Assembly: GCA_036345935.2 (NCBI GenBank)
Contig: JADWOT020000003.1
Location: 10,378,368 to 10,442,367 of the forward strand
Direction: 5' to 3'
DNA length: 64,000 nt
From: Taenia hydatigena
Lineage: Eukaryota > Platyhelminthes > Cestoda > Cyclophyllidea > Taeniidae
Shown here: one piece after another, positions 13,068-25,659 of the stretch
Layout: each line of letters begins with the position of its first letter
Position numbering within the stretch: the stretch's first letter is position 1
Program-made: the position numbers and the translations under genes
Notes under the pieces: model-generated
Database searches by the model: none
What the model saw: the letters and a program-made list of their open reading frames with translations, nothing else
What the model was told of the DNA's origin: nothing

Positions 13068-13229
13068 ATGTCTGGAAAACTGAAGAAGTTCTGGGAGCTC
13101 AGAGTCTTCTCAACTGCTCATGCCGACGAAAAGGGCAGGGCAGACTGTCGCTGCGTTTTATGTGGATTTACACCCGACCGCCTGAATATGGTGTTATTCC
13201 ACAGGGAACAGAAACATCCAACTAAGTGA
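13068..13229 (+). CDS. FB3: small C2H2/BED-like zinc-finger ORF, 53 aa
   Basis: The ORF begins MSGKLKKFWELRVFSTAH and ends with one zinc-finger pattern, Cys-x2-Cys-x12-His-x4-His (CVLC, then FHREQKH), close to the stop. Such fingers bind DNA or protein; BED fingers are common in transposase-derived proteins. It sits about 180 bases behind an FB-type head (CATTTAAA at 12827, ATG at 12885-12887 followed by GTGGGT), and a short F-box start (RITDLPE) lies just upstream in another frame. The finger was therefore joined onto an FB copy after the first few F-box residues. The arm B copy (FB12) keeps all four ligands but differs at 11 residues against only 2 silent sites, so selection on the protein is not evident. 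Confidence 0.45.
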   Translation: MSGKLKKFWELRVFSTAHADEKGRADCRCVLCGFTPDRLNMVLFHREQKHPTK

Positions 13230-13244
13230 GCTGTCTTTGACTGG

Positions 13245-13920
13245 TTGCGCCCTCGTCACGTGTGTGCTGCAACGGACCGCAGTGGTTATTATCTCTTTGC
13301 TGCATACAATTCCTCGTTTCCATTCTTCCCTTCTAAGGCCGCAGCATTTGAAACGCGTCACCTCTTTCACACAATCAATCTACCCCATCACCCGTCCAAC
13401 ATGGTAAGTTCCAGCAGTCCCGATTTCCTTCTTATCGTTTTCCCTTCCTTCCTTCCATTTACCAACCCACATTCATTCTCCTACTGGTTTCAGCTCATTT
13501 CCATGTCATTGACAATGGTGAACTTTCGCTTCACTTTAGAAACGACTTCGAATCACTGACATTCCGCCTGAAGTGGCACTTTGAATATGCAAACTCCTAA
13601 TGTGAAGAAATTGAAAAAGGCCTGCGACACAATTCCTGGCTGGCAATGGATTTTTCTCAACTTGACGATCCTCACAAGTGTTGCTTAGGCACATCAACAC
13701 TTGAAGTTGGCTCAATAAGCAGTTGTGCCGCATGTTATTTTCACCTATTTTATCAGATGTCCACCAAGATTCACTTCCACTTGTGGAATATAACGTGAAT
13801 GAAGCGGAATTCTTCAGCCAATTAAAAATCCAGGCTAGTCAACTCTTCCCTCACGGATCATTAACTTACGGCCTTGTGCTTCATTCTGGCCTACTTCTCA
13901 CCTCCATGCTGTATTGACAG
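13245..13920 (+). pseudogene. FB4: F-box copy with early stop
   Basis: The head is complete: ATG at 13401-13403, donor GTAAGT, acceptor TTTAG with exon 2 from 13540. The joined frame reads MKRLRITDIPPEVAL and then hits TGA, where relatives have AGA or AAA. Beyond it the family can be followed across frameshifts: IPGWQW, a segment around DSLPLVEYNVNEAEFFSQLK, and LHSGLLLTSML. FB11 in arm B has the same TGA, so the lesion predates the arm duplication. FB4 meets FB5 tail to tail near 13920. Confidence 0.75.
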
Positions 13921-13924
13921 ATTT

Positions 13925-14700
13925 GCAGTTGTCTATGCACTGTGGAGATGAGATGTAGGTTAGAATGGATCATGAGACCGTAGTTGATGGTCCATAGGGA
14001 CAAGAATTGCCTAGTGTGAGTTAAGAATTGCCTGAAGGATTCAGCTTGCTTAACACGATATTCTTCAACTGGAAGTGGATCTCGGTGGACAATTGAGGTG
14101 TGAGAGAATAACACGCGACACGGTTGTATACGAAGCCACTTCCTAGATCCGATGTGTCAAAGCAATGCTTATGATGATCGTCGAGTTGACAGACTCCAGC
14201 ACCAGCTAGGAATGCTGTTGCAGGCATTCACCAAGTCCTCCTCATCAAGGAACCTGCATATTCTGAGTGCCAACTCAGGCAGAAGGTTAGAGAATTAAAC
14301 TTTTATGGGAAGCAAAACCAAAATACGCTATTGCATGTGAATTGGGAATGGGATGTCAAAATTGAGATATTGAATGATAAAAGCAAGGACATAAGTGAGA
14401 GAGGTAAAGATAAGTGAAGATGGAGGAAGGGTTAGATGCTAAAAATGTAGTGGGGTAGGTTGACCGTGTGACAGGAGTGACGAGGCTTAGATGCTGCGGT
14501 CTCAAAAGGGGAGGAAGGAAAAGCGAAAGAGGAGTTAGATTGACCTCACAGTGGCGTTGACACATTGGGTCGTTGCGTGTCGTCGGGTGTGAAAGTTACG
14601 CAATCGCCTTATCTCGACTGATCGTCCTCGCCATCCAATGGTAAAGAAGGACGCAAACAAAGCAGACGCTGTGGAGATAACGGCCATAGGCGTTGTGCAG
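13925..14700 (-). pseudogene. FB5: F-box copy lacking its start codon
   Basis: Exon 2 encodes a good F-box (LPELALRICRFLDEEDLVNA, then SIPSWCW), followed by stops and then HRDPLPVEEYRVKQAESFRQ and later family segments, down to about 13925. The region that should carry the ATG and donor has a short deletion: sequence corresponding to CATTTTTAGCAT continues directly into intron sequence. The arm B partner FB10 keeps the ATG. A promoter-like block lies at about 14500-14700. Non-functional as it stands. Confidence 0.75.
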
Positions 14701-14999
14701 TAGCATCAAATGAAGGCAGAAGCGATTGATTTTTCAGCAAGGAGTTGACATTGTCATAAAAAGGAGTGCTAAGCTCTAGAAGTGCCTAGCTATTGAATGC
14801 CTTGCAAGGTCATTTCTATTGCGAATGAGCTGATTCATGGACCGCACTGCCATTCTAGTTTCTTCGTGTATCATTGGCATTGAAAGAGAAGAAGTAAAAC
14901 ATTGAGCAAAACTACCAGGGATGGTCCTCCTTCCTAAGTGGTTATCCAGTTAGAGAGGTGAATAATGAAGGCTACGAAGCCTTTAAGTCGTAGCGATCA

Positions 15000-15875
15000 T
15001 GAAGGAACCATTATGTGTTCTTAAGATTCTCGCAAATTGGAATGAGAAGATTGTGCAAAAGGTACTCTCGGTAAGTGCAACTAGCAAATTTTAAACAGTA
15101 CTAACGTTGGTACATCTTAGCCCTATCAGAGTAGCCTTAACCTCCTGTGCCACTGTCTGTGGTTGTCATGTGGTCTTATCCAACCACATAAATATTCATG
15201 TGTAGGTGACGAAATTTACAATCAGGTAGCACCTCCATGCAAGTTCACATGCGACTCGGAAGCGATCCTCACCCTTTATGCCAAGAAAAGCACGCTTTCA
15301 CCATGGAACAGGTTGAGTCCGTTGAAAGATTGGGTGACAACAAGGAGGTGGAACTTGGAATTTGCACAGATTCGTGTAAAATCGTGGGCCTTGGCTCCTC
15401 AATTCCATCACTGATTGCGTGGAAAGTTCCGTCTCTGTCATTTAAGACACCGGAAGCTCAACGACCCGTTAACCAACCATGTTGTTGACAAAAGGATGAA
15501 AGAACCTCGATGTGTACAGTTGGGTGCACAAATATAGGCTGCTTGTTAAGTTTGAGCCGAAAAGAAGACATGATGTTGTAAATGCGGTGGGCATCAGCGA
15601 AAGTAGACCGATCAGGCTGCTAGTCAGTTGAAAACCATGCGCAATCGCAGAGGAAGCGTGTTATTTGGAAGAAGAGTTATTCAGGGACGAGGTCACGAAA
15701 CCACCAAAGTCATTATTGGTATTAGCAACTACTCTTACAAGAGAAACGCCAGCGATCAATTATTATTAGAGGAAGCTAGAAGTTATGGCAAACTATATTC
15801 GTTGACGGATTCCACCACTTGCCACTCAGTGGGCATGTCCTCTGTCATCGCTTCTGATTCGAGAGCCAGCTAGGA
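15000..15875 (+). pseudogene. P2a: decayed copy of an unknown protein family
   Basis: Four dispersed copies share a protein-like sequence I do not recognise. Landmarks here, in order: EAILTLYAKKST (15259 on), FTMEQVESVERLGDNKEVEL, then KNLDVYSWVHKYRLLVKF, then SVLFGRRVIQGRGH and NYSYKRNASDQLL near 15660-15780. These segments lie in different frames. The shift between the first two is also present in P2c and P2d, so it was inherited. A possible acceptor just before the first segment is seen clearly in P2c and P2d. Not a functional gene as it stands. Function unknown. Confidence 0.6.
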
Positions 15876-16530
15876 ACCCACGATATCACATTGACGTACT
15901 GACAGCATTGCTAATGGACATGGAATTGCAAGCAGAGAAGAGGATTGGTAGATGCGTAAGAAGACGAGATTTCTACGAATTGAAAACAGCATTGATGCTC
16001 TTAAAAATGGCTGACACTTCATTACTCAGCCGTTGCGGCTACTACACTGAGTGTAGGTTTAGAATAAAGCAAACAATTGAAAGACATTGATGGGAAGAAT
16101 TGCCTCCTGACCCACATACTGCGTCGACTTGTCCCTTGATGTGATGCGTGCATTGTGAACCACTACCGCGCATGCAAGCGACTCTGATCTCATTGCCAAA
16201 AATGTGGTCAGTCACAACAAATTGAAGAGGTCCTTCAGGTGCCAAGAGAAGCATTTGACTCTTCCAACTTTACTTGCTACTTCATTCAAATGGTACCATA
16301 TTATCAACGTAATGAGAGCTAAAATAAAAGAGACATTCAATAGCACTTGTGGATAATATTTTATTCTTCATTCGTGTCTCTGCTGCAGGGCAAGTTAATG
16401 TTAAATTTGCTGCACCAACGCATAAATCAAAACTTGCAAAAGTTGCGCTTGTTATCAGAGTGTCGCACGGATTATTTTCAAAGTAGTCTACTCAGTGCGG
16501 TTTGCGTGAGGTGGTCGAGGGTGGCCACTG

Positions 16531-19500
16531 CATCACAAAGTCTGCGAGGCATTGGCAGGCGGCGTGCACAATGATTCCTCATCATCAGTAACAACTGCCT
16601 TCTTTTGGCTCATCTTGCCGTTCCCACTTACCAATGTGGAGACCTTAAGTCTAGAGTCAAGAACAACCTTGACCGTGTAGGCAGCCTAGCAAACCAGTTA
16701 GGCGAGGTAGCAGGACATTAAACTTCTTCATTATGGCCTTCAGCCTCCTTTCATCCTTTCACTTTTCGGAGCAAGTGAACTGCTTGCAATAAATTCTTTG
16801 ATACATAAGTATCACGTCATTCCGCCTCAGAAGGCGTCCATCGCATTATTTACGGTAATTCTTCCTCCTGCACCTAACATATATTTGCATACTTTTATCA
16901 GTAGCTGGTGCCGGGGACCTTACCACATTAAGCTATCACATGCCCGGTACCTTGGATCTTTTAGAAAGCTTATGCAGCATTGAATTCCGTGTGTGAAATA
17001 GATCCTTGTAGTAATGCGCCCAAAGGAAAAGTGGGCGTACGAGATCGTCACGAACTACAAAACCAAGTCAAAGTCTTTTTATGGAAGGCATTTATAGGCC
17101 AACGACTTTGCATTTCTTTAAGACCACAGATTAGGATTGTCATCTGCAAGCAAAGAACTGCCACACATGTAATGTGATTAACACAACTATCCAATTTCGG
17201 ATGCCCAACTCCCATAATGGGAAGGAAATCAGCGTAAAGCGACCAATATTAGACCTGCCTACCTTCTAAGCCTTGAAATGACCATGAAATTACAGTCACA
17301 AAGCATCAACTATGGCATGAAGACGTAGCGATATCGTAGTAGCAATAAGGACGACTGCTGTTTTGCTAAGATGCCTTGCCCAAAATAAAACTAACTTTTC
17401 CTCATCATGTTGTGCGTTAGTTGCTTGGCTAGAGAACCTGACTTTGCTCTATTGTTGTGCAAACCTTCAAATGCAATTTCCACACCACATTGCCCAGCGT
17501 TCATTGTTTCCAAGCGAAAACCAGTCCGGACGACTGGACATGGCCTTAGACAGAAAATTGCTCTGGTGCCATAGAATCGAAGACGTGTGAATGTCGAGAA
17601 TTTGATGGCAGGTAAATGGTATGTTGCTGCTGCTTCGCGTGTTTCACATGCGGTCGTCCCTGTCATATTTCATGTGATTCGCCGATGTTACTCGTTATTT
17701 GCCATCCCGCTATCTCATAGATACCTTTGTGGCAGTGCCTACAACAGATCTGCCTCTCGCCTTTCCAAGCATAGTATGTGTGCCCTTCAAATCCTATTCC
17801 TAACAAACATGGCTCATATACCACCAAACAAACCTATTCTAGTTTTTTTGAATGTCACTAAATTAAGTAGGAAAGGATATGAAAATGCATCACAATAAAA
17901 AGACTATATTTGGGTTGGTAAATGCAAAAAATTAACGCTGGTGGAAAGTGCCGATGTCCTTGAACCATAGGTCGCAATGGACAAACTGACAGCTCCATTG
18001 ATGGGGTCTATGCATCGTGGATCACGAATCACTGACTACACAATGCAAAACGTGACAAACTTCGCCGAAATACAGTTGTATATACAGTGTGGAGCTGTAA
18101 AATTGGTAGAAGTGAAATAATAGATCGTGCTTGATGATCTGTTGCAGGAAAGATTGATTAGACGGGGTTCAAATCGCCAAATGCACCCATTTGCTCCGTG
18201 AATTACTCAGCAGCTACAAACGGACTTTGGTTGCCGAGTGATGCGGCTTGAGAAAACAACATGCGACTGAACCGCTGATCGGACCACATTTTAAGTGCCG
18301 ATGTAACTCAAGTAGGCCATCGTCAGTAACATGAGAATGGGATTTGGGGATGGTGAAGTAAAAGAAACTACAGAAATCCACCATGCTTGAAAGGTGATGG
18401 GATGATTGCCTGTTTAATGGAGGGGACGAGGTATGAATACTGCGTCTATGGAAGCGGAATTGTGTTGACCTCACAATGGCGTCAACACGTTGGATTGTTT
18501 AGCGTCGTTATATGTAAAGGTCACGCGATCGCCTCAACTCGAGTGATTGCTCTTCGACATCCAAGAACCAAATCAGGTTGTACTGTGACGACAGCGTTGC
18601 ACGAAGTTGCATTGTCACAATCAGAGGGTTTGACCATCACGGCAATTCACTTCTTGGAGAAATGAGAGGATTTGGTCACCACCGCAGTCCGAGTATCAAA
18701 GAGCCTAATTGTGCAAGAGTGAAGCAGCCTCAGTTTGCGGCTCCTCAATTATGCTAACAGATGCAGTAAGCTAGCAGCGTGAACATGGGAGGGAATTGGA
18801 TTACTTTTTAAGCCTCAAACTAAGCAGCCCTGGCATGAGGACGGAAATGGTTGAACATTTGTTTGGGGAATCGTGGTCTGAGTCATCACTTGACCTGACC
18901 GTGACGTCAATTGGGTGGAAAGAGTTGGTTTTACGCACTGCCATTAGTCAGTGCTGGTAGTCAGTTAAGGCATAGGCATCGTGATGGCGGATTGGATTGT
19001 GGAGGCGTTAGTGAATCAGTTACACTGCAACGTGGATCTTTGTAAGGCATCGGATCAGCACGCCATGACGGCACTTTATTATGCAGCAGCAATTCTATGG
19101 TGCACAAGCATCAAGAAACATTTCCAGCAGGTCAATTCTGAACGGTGTTCCCTCACCGGAATATATATAGCCACTATTATCAAAGCCGTCATGCTTTATC
19201 TTTGTTTCACTACTTACTGCACCAGACACCCATCCACTGACAGACCACTTACGAATGGGTAGTCGAGGCTTACAATCGAGCAATGACTCTTCCCATGACT
19301 TTTAGCTCCAAAAGCCGCCTACTCCAAATCGACATTACTGACCAATTTTACTGAATCATGAACAAAACCATCGCATGTGACGAGTGCCTCGCAAGGACCT
19401 GCAACCCTACTCTGGTCAGTGGAACTGCAATCACGACCGATTGATCCAATTCAAATGCAATGCGGTGCGTTTGGGAGAGAACAGATGGCTGCTTCCACGT

Positions 19501-22500
19501 CAAAACCATACTTACTATTGATGAGTTTGCAAAATGTAATCTACTGCGGAAGTAGACAGTGGAGGAGAGTCTTGCCTGACCCTCTGCTTAGACGAAAGCG
19601 CCGTCCTCTACCCTTGTTGATACTTGGACGATCGCATGTCACTACCCGTCACTCCACTCACACGTCATGATGCGTATGCAACGCCTCTGACGACTCAATA
19701 TAACCAGCCTCACAGCTGAATTACCCTGAGGAAGTCGAAAACAACAGTGCGGAAATGAGATGGTTTGTGTCTGATCATCACTTATTGTCCCTTCATGGCA
19801 CATTGGGGCACTGTATTGTTGGTAAAGTTATGAATTAATGGAAGCTGTGCTGGATCAGCAAGAGGGTGGATTTGGTTGGTGCTGGTCAAAGCGTTATTCG
19901 TAAAGCGTGCTGTGATGCAGCCCCTATGTCAAGCCTCAGTGCATGTCAAAGCTCTGTGAGTGTTACGACACGGTCGATGGCCCACGGCTTACATTTCATC
20001 CGGGGGTTCTGTTCCATCAGCTAGTCTCTTTGTAATGCGAAACCATCGGTCCAGCTTCGAACGCTTAATGCAGTGTCTGGCCAAGGAAGCGAGAAAATAC
20101 GTTGCATGAGGACGACCACTAATCAAACTCTGGACTTTCCTCCACTAAGCAACAATGTTCTAGTGTTGTCCCTACATGGATGTCCACCCATCCTGAGACA
20201 TCTGTCGCATCAGCAGTTTTGGAACATGATAAATTAAACTCCTATCAATCCTTAGCAGTGGTGAGTCCAAGGTCAACTATAAAAAAGACAACATTTTACC
20301 CAAATAGCAGACTGGTGACATCCTCTACCTATTTATTCGCCTGATTATAGTTGACAAGGAGGTCGTGAATTGTCTACATTCTCCATTGTGAACCCTTAGT
20401 TCGATGGATGCCTGCTTAATCAGTACATTGTTTCTATGCTCAAAGAATGCTTTCTGTATACACAGGAGTTCAGATGTTCCTTTGCAGTGATAAAGGACTC
20501 CAATGTATTCCGTTCCGTGTTAGGTCCATACGCTAAACAAATCGACGTTCAGATGGTGCACACCGGCAAGTGTTGCTGCGTTGAGAGATATAGCCTGTCA
20601 CCACGACCTACCGATTGGGAAGGCAGACGAACGCGCAACATCAAACCATGCTGGTTAATTCGATTTGAGCATAAGTTGGTCATGAAAATGCGCTACCAGT
20701 CTTCATCTCGTCCTCCGAGTTCTCGCGCAGTCATATATGCTGCCAAGTGAGTGTCGTAGCATTCACAGTGCGTTCCATGCGACCCTGTGACAGTCAAGAC
20801 TTCTTGCACTTCCAACATTATAGGCACATACTCTAATCGTGATGATGCATTCTTTCAAGTGTCCGTGAACTCCAACCCGAAACCTATTGCTTGAGCATTG
20901 AGAGAATGCTTTGTGTGCGTTAAGAGCCTCCCACCCATCAAGCGCAAATAGCTTTGTGCAGATTTGTGTGCCTGTTAGCAGGTCTTCCATAAACACATCG
21001 GAAGGGGTCCATTTGCTCACAAGTATTATCATCTCACTAAACTATGGGAAATTCGACACTCCCTAGGTAGCGGTCCATCTGAAATCGCACCCACTTTCTG
21101 CTACCTACTTATCATTGGTCTCGATTGCACAACAACAGTAGTCTACACTTTAGCGTTACGACGCAGTTCATTTGAGGATTCATCATCACATGCATTCGTT
21201 CGCCTCCATCGACGTGAAGCGCAATCGCACTAGCGCACATTTTAGGTTCTTTGTTCCTACTTTCCACACCTGTGCATCAATGCTAGACAACTGACTGACT
21301 GATTGACATGCTGCATGTAGCTTGGACTCACTCGGTCATCGCTTGCTTCCAACTAAATTGGCATTTATAGCACACCAATCGTACAAGTATTCCGCCACAA
21401 CATCTGATCTGATCGTGATTCGCAGCCCATCAGATCACCTGCCACACCTTGATTGAGTAGGGAAGAAGGAGGTGAGACGACGACCACCACTTCGAACTCG
21501 TCACTTCACGTCTGCCTCCATGCTTGCATAATCCTGACTGCTCACCCATTTAAGTCTTGTTGAAATATGGCTGGCATTTGCACTTCCGTTCCCAATGCAT
21601 GGAGGTGATGATCTCATAGTTCGGGTTGCTGATCCATTTTAACCACTGTCGCATTTGTTGACAAGCTGTCGCAGACGTTGCGAAAATCGCAGGTCGATGG
21701 TCTGCACTGCTTTATGGGGTGACATCTCCACCAACAGCTATAATGCATTGGTCCGAGTTTTGGCATTTGTTATGCTTCACTTCGCATTCCAATTTCCACA
21801 TCCATTGCCTTAGCCTCTTACCAGTGTCGAAATTAAGTCCACCTCGTCTACTACTGAAAACTTCTCCCACTACATCTCTCTACAGTTCGACCGAGACACC
21901 TTCACAACAGACTGCTCTGATAAGTTGGAACTGTGTGCCTTTTGCCGAGTACAGAAGAAAATATAGCATGGTTTGTGAAATTGGGTTACCAACGCAGATG
22001 GCATTCACATCTCTTACACAGGCTCTACTTACCAGCTTCCATCTACCACTGAGTGTTCACAGCAACCCATCTCCCGTTCGCCAGTTTACGCAGCAACAAG
22101 GCGATCCCCATTGGTCGAATGGAGGATTTGCAGTCAGCAATCAGTACGACACAGTGCATAGTTCTGAATTTCTGACCTCGGGAGAGTCATCGTTGTTTTC
22201 ACGATAAGGAAGTATGGCTACGGGAGTGAAAGTATGCCATTGTGCTGGATGAATGGACAAATGCATTTTCTGATAACTCGCTTCACTTCATTTGCAATGT
22301 CCCTTAGATTCGTTACTGACAAAGTAATGTAGCGTACCGTAAAGGCGACAGTCAAAGTGGAACATGGTGCAAAGCTACTTCAGATATATCTTACCAGTCA
22401 CCTCAACCATTGTCACCTCCCATTGGATTTCCTCTTTTGTTCAACACTTCCACAGATCATCGTCAGATGAATGTCTCTTATCTCCCTCTCTGATTTTTGC

Positions 22501-22981
22501 AGCGAGGAGCAGAGTTGATGATAACGACTTAAAATGGTGAAGGTTGAGAGTCACAGTCAAACACTCACGTTGGTAGCATGCCAGTGTACGCGAATCCAAA
22601 CACACAGTTAAAGCTCTGCATACTGCTCATGCACTAGATCCATGGCCGCCTCTACACAAGTACTCGGGGCACCTGAGTTGCTTACTACTTCAAGCATTGC
22701 CATTGAACCTATAAAAACGCAGAAAGTGCTACATCTTACGAATTGCGTTGTGGTAGGATGCCACTTTGAGGAGGTATGCGTTGCTACGCCCTTTATTTTA
22801 CCTTTCCGCTGACGAATTTATTGTTCTGTAGTAGCCTCATTCAACTGAAGTAAGGTTGAATGTCTGAAAAGTTGTTAGTTCTGGCCCTCGCTAATCTGAT
22901 ACCCCAGCTTTTACTCAGCCTTCCAAATCCTGTGCTTCTTAGTGGCCGCATAGTTTGCTTGAGCCACCCCCTTACAACCCT
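16531..22981. other. 6.45 kb present in arm A, absent from arm B
   Basis: Arm B jumps from the equivalent of 16530 to that of 22982. The left 160 bases here (CACAAAGTCTGCGAGGCATTG and on) belong to the G repeat, which at 26.0 and 58.0 kb runs unbroken through the same point, so arm B probably suffered a deletion. Contents: G-repeat sequence to about 16690, FB 3'-flank sequence at 17580-18000, FB6, and about 4 kb of unassigned DNA. The longest open frame (21719-22207, 162 codons, no ATG at its start) has no recognisable domain. Confidence 0.75.
18190..18620 (-). pseudogene. FB6: truncated F-box copy
   Basis: The head is recognisable: an FB promoter block at about 18440-18620 and an ATG at 18384-18382 followed by GTGGATTT. 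The F-box itself is missing. Sequence resumes with a piece equivalent to a later part of FB4 (ISGSVACCFLKPHHSATKV here against ISSCAACYFHLFYQMSTKI there). Past about 18190 the similarity fades into FB 3'-flank sequence. Confidence 0.55.
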
Positions 22982-24899
22982 CGATGCAGACACTGAAGTA
23001 AGCGCCACAGTCAAAGCGGAAGTGCCGCAGTCATTTCATGAACAGAATAGTAGTAACAATCTACCCAAAAGTGCGGCATGTGTATCGGTTGTATGCATTG
23101 TCCATCTATGTGGGCACTGTGCAGCATCTTCACTCTGCGGTCTGGTCGTCGAGTCAGACTACCACGCTTTTAACTCTTACGCTCGCTATGCATGCATGCT
23201 CTTTTCAAGCACTTTGTTGCATTATGGCCTTCGGGTGGACATCGAGGAGCCCTCTGCTCCCATAACTTGAGCTGGAGTGTAGCCAGCCAATGTCGACTTA
23301 ATGTGCGACCGCTAGGACCGCAATTATGAATCCTAGCAGAGCCTTAGCAACAAACGTGTCGTACATACAGGCAGACGAGAATCCTCCCCTTTACTTCGTG
23401 TCTTGACCTAGTGATTGGTTTGGAGTGCTTTCAGCCTACAGACGGAGTCGGGCTGGCCAAAATGACACTTAGCTGGCAACTAACTTGCAACTTCTACAGA
23501 TCCAAAGCACTTTCTTGCTTCGATGGTTGCACTAAACTTAGTTGTGGCTACTACTTAGTTTCTTGCATCACAAATACCCTAAAGGGTTATGATTAGCCTT
23601 CGGGTGAAAGCGAACACCACACAATTAGGTAACCACAATGAACGAGCCAGCGATTGATAGAGGCGTTTAAGAAAAACAGTTCGTGAATGACAGTTTTAAA
23701 GCCTGGTTCTAATTCGATGCAATGACAATGCAGATTTTGCCTAAACCCTGCAAAAATGGGGCTGCCAGCTGTCGTGATTTCGAGAAGTGCAACCTCATTT
23801 CCAGCAGAAGCAGCTTTAACTGCAATGCACAAAATTTGCTTTCATCTCATGGAGAGTCTGCTCATATTTTACTGTTGACTGAGTAAACAACATAATTACT
23901 AATGAAGGCTAGTTTAAGTGCGAAGCTTATGAACGGGGCTGCTGCAATGTTAACTCTCACTAGTCGTGTTGACAAGGGGTTGAATGGTAAGGGATGCTCG
24001 TTTTAACCCACTTGGAGTAGAAATTGCTGAATACTTACCAAATTAATGATGAGAGTGACAATTTGAATAAAATGGAATGAAAATGAAGGTTGACTCGACT
24101 TCTTGAAAGAACGTTCTGATGGTAGTAACATCCCTTCTCCTTTAAAATGGTGACTTTGTGGCACCGGTAGTGGCGGACTTGACAGACTCACTCAATATCG
24201 CCTCCCGCCGAGGCGCTGCAAATGATGTCTGAGTCAAAAGCAAAAAATCGCTGGTAGTGGGATAACCGTGCATAACTCTTTGTTAGCTGCAGGTGATATT
24301 CTCTGTCACTTAGAAATTGATGGGCTTCAATGATGGAGAGTTAAGTAAACTTAGTGCGGAACAGTTGAGGAAGGAGCAGAAATGTGTTTCATTCCTTCCA
24401 AAAGACCCTCAATAATTTGTCTTGATAGCGTTGCGGCACTCGCGTGTTCCTTGGAGAAGAGACAGAAGCAAAAACGCATCTATCCGCCTTCAACCCGTTG
24501 AGCATATTTTACTCCGCCGCAGAAGGGATAACTTGTGGTTGCTTCGCTTCGTCGTCGTCAGGATAAGACTAATTTATTTGGACGAACATTAACGACTTGT
24601 GGGTGTGTAGGAGCAAGTGGAAAGACTGATTGCACTTCCTTTTGTTGCGATAAGCATCAAAATGCGGTTGCTACGTGTTCCTGATGGTTTTAGAATTTTA
24701 TTATAGAAATCGCCAATTGACGATTTGACGACAGCGAAATGCATCATTGCGGTAGGCAAATAGAGGATTACATTGCTTAACAAAAAACGAGGAGCAAAGC
24801 TTGTTCTTTTGCTTCTTCACCATTAATTTCAGCGCAGCCTTCTCATGAGAGTCACCCTTCCCTAATCTGATCCTGTCTGCCCTCTATTCAAACGCTTTA

Positions 24900-25580
24900 A
24901 AATTACACATTATAATCTTGAACGTTGTTATGATTAATGCAAATATTGACAGGACTAGATCACAAGCATGCAGCAGAGACGAGCATTGGTGCCCAAGTCC
25001 AAATCCATGTTCTGCAAAGGGTCAGTGTCTTCACTTGCGCCTGACGGACGTTACTGTTTCACCGTGACCCTAGACCCTCAGCAAACTTGCATTTTCGCCT
25101 CTACTTGCCCCATCAAACCAAAAAAGAAGATTTAAGGGATGTCTATTACAGCTTTCTAAGGGACCAGGTAGGCCGGACACCGACTTCATTTCACCGCACC
25201 TTGTATACAGCTCTAGTACTGTGCAACTTTAAGCGCCTTCGCTGTGGCAGGAATGATATTGCAATAGTTCGCCAAGTCGTTAGTATTTACAAGAAATGTA
25301 GCACTCTTCACTAGGTCTGCAACTGGGATTGCGTTTGAGCTGCGCAGTGTAGGATCTGTTTATAAAGTGCGATTAAGTGAAGCATGTAAATATAAAATGT
25401 AGAGGAGCTGTTTGTAGTCTGTTCTACTACATCGCCTTTCGAGTCCCATTGAGAGAAACGAAAGGAATTCCTAGTTCCTTCTCTCTGGATTGGATAGCGA
25501 TGAGCAGATTTGTGAAGTGCAAATCTAATTACAACTGTACAGAACAAGCTGTCTCCCGCCATTAATCACATTTAGTCAGG
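24900..25580 (+). repeat. Family-3 block, arm A copy
   Basis: This block recurs in arm B (32720-33410, minus) and as diverged pieces at about 28960-29130 and 61340-61600, all in the same sense as here except arm B. Shared strings include the region around CAAGCATGCAGCAGAGACGA (24963 on) and TGCAAATCTAATTACAACTG (25518 on, minus-sense equivalent in the others). The arm B copy has a 119-codon open frame (32969-33328). Arm A breaks it with stops, and most differences between the copies change residues, so I do not call a gene. Confidence 0.55.
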
Positions 25581-25659
25581 TGTAGTTGTCGTGATCAGTT
25601 ATCTCGAATGCTGTATTGGCGAGAGAATAAAAAATTGTTTTCTTTCATAAATAGAAATT

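Larger units (their letters stand above)
7446..25627. repeat. Arm A of a giant inverted repeat
   Basis: The sequence reappears, reverse-complemented and in reverse order, at 32681-44690. Landmarks that pair: 7470 with 44640, FB2 with FB13, FB3 with FB12, FB4 with FB11, FB5 with FB10, P2a with P2b, and 25600 with 32700. In one 130-base sample (about 12605 against 39535) I count five differences. The arm is split: 7446-16530 and 22982-25627 both match arm B, while 16531-22981 has no partner there. The outer end abuts R1. The inner end falls at GCGAGAGA near 25626. Confidence 0.92.

Noticed and set aside
18155..18175. tRNA B-box-like GGGTTCAAATCGCC (also near 890 and 5810)
   Set aside because: No acceptor, D or anticodon stem could be formed around any of them.
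21719..22207. 162-codon frame in the arm A-only block
   Set aside because: No ATG at its start, no splice signals, no domain and no second copy. Length alone is weak support in 64 kb.
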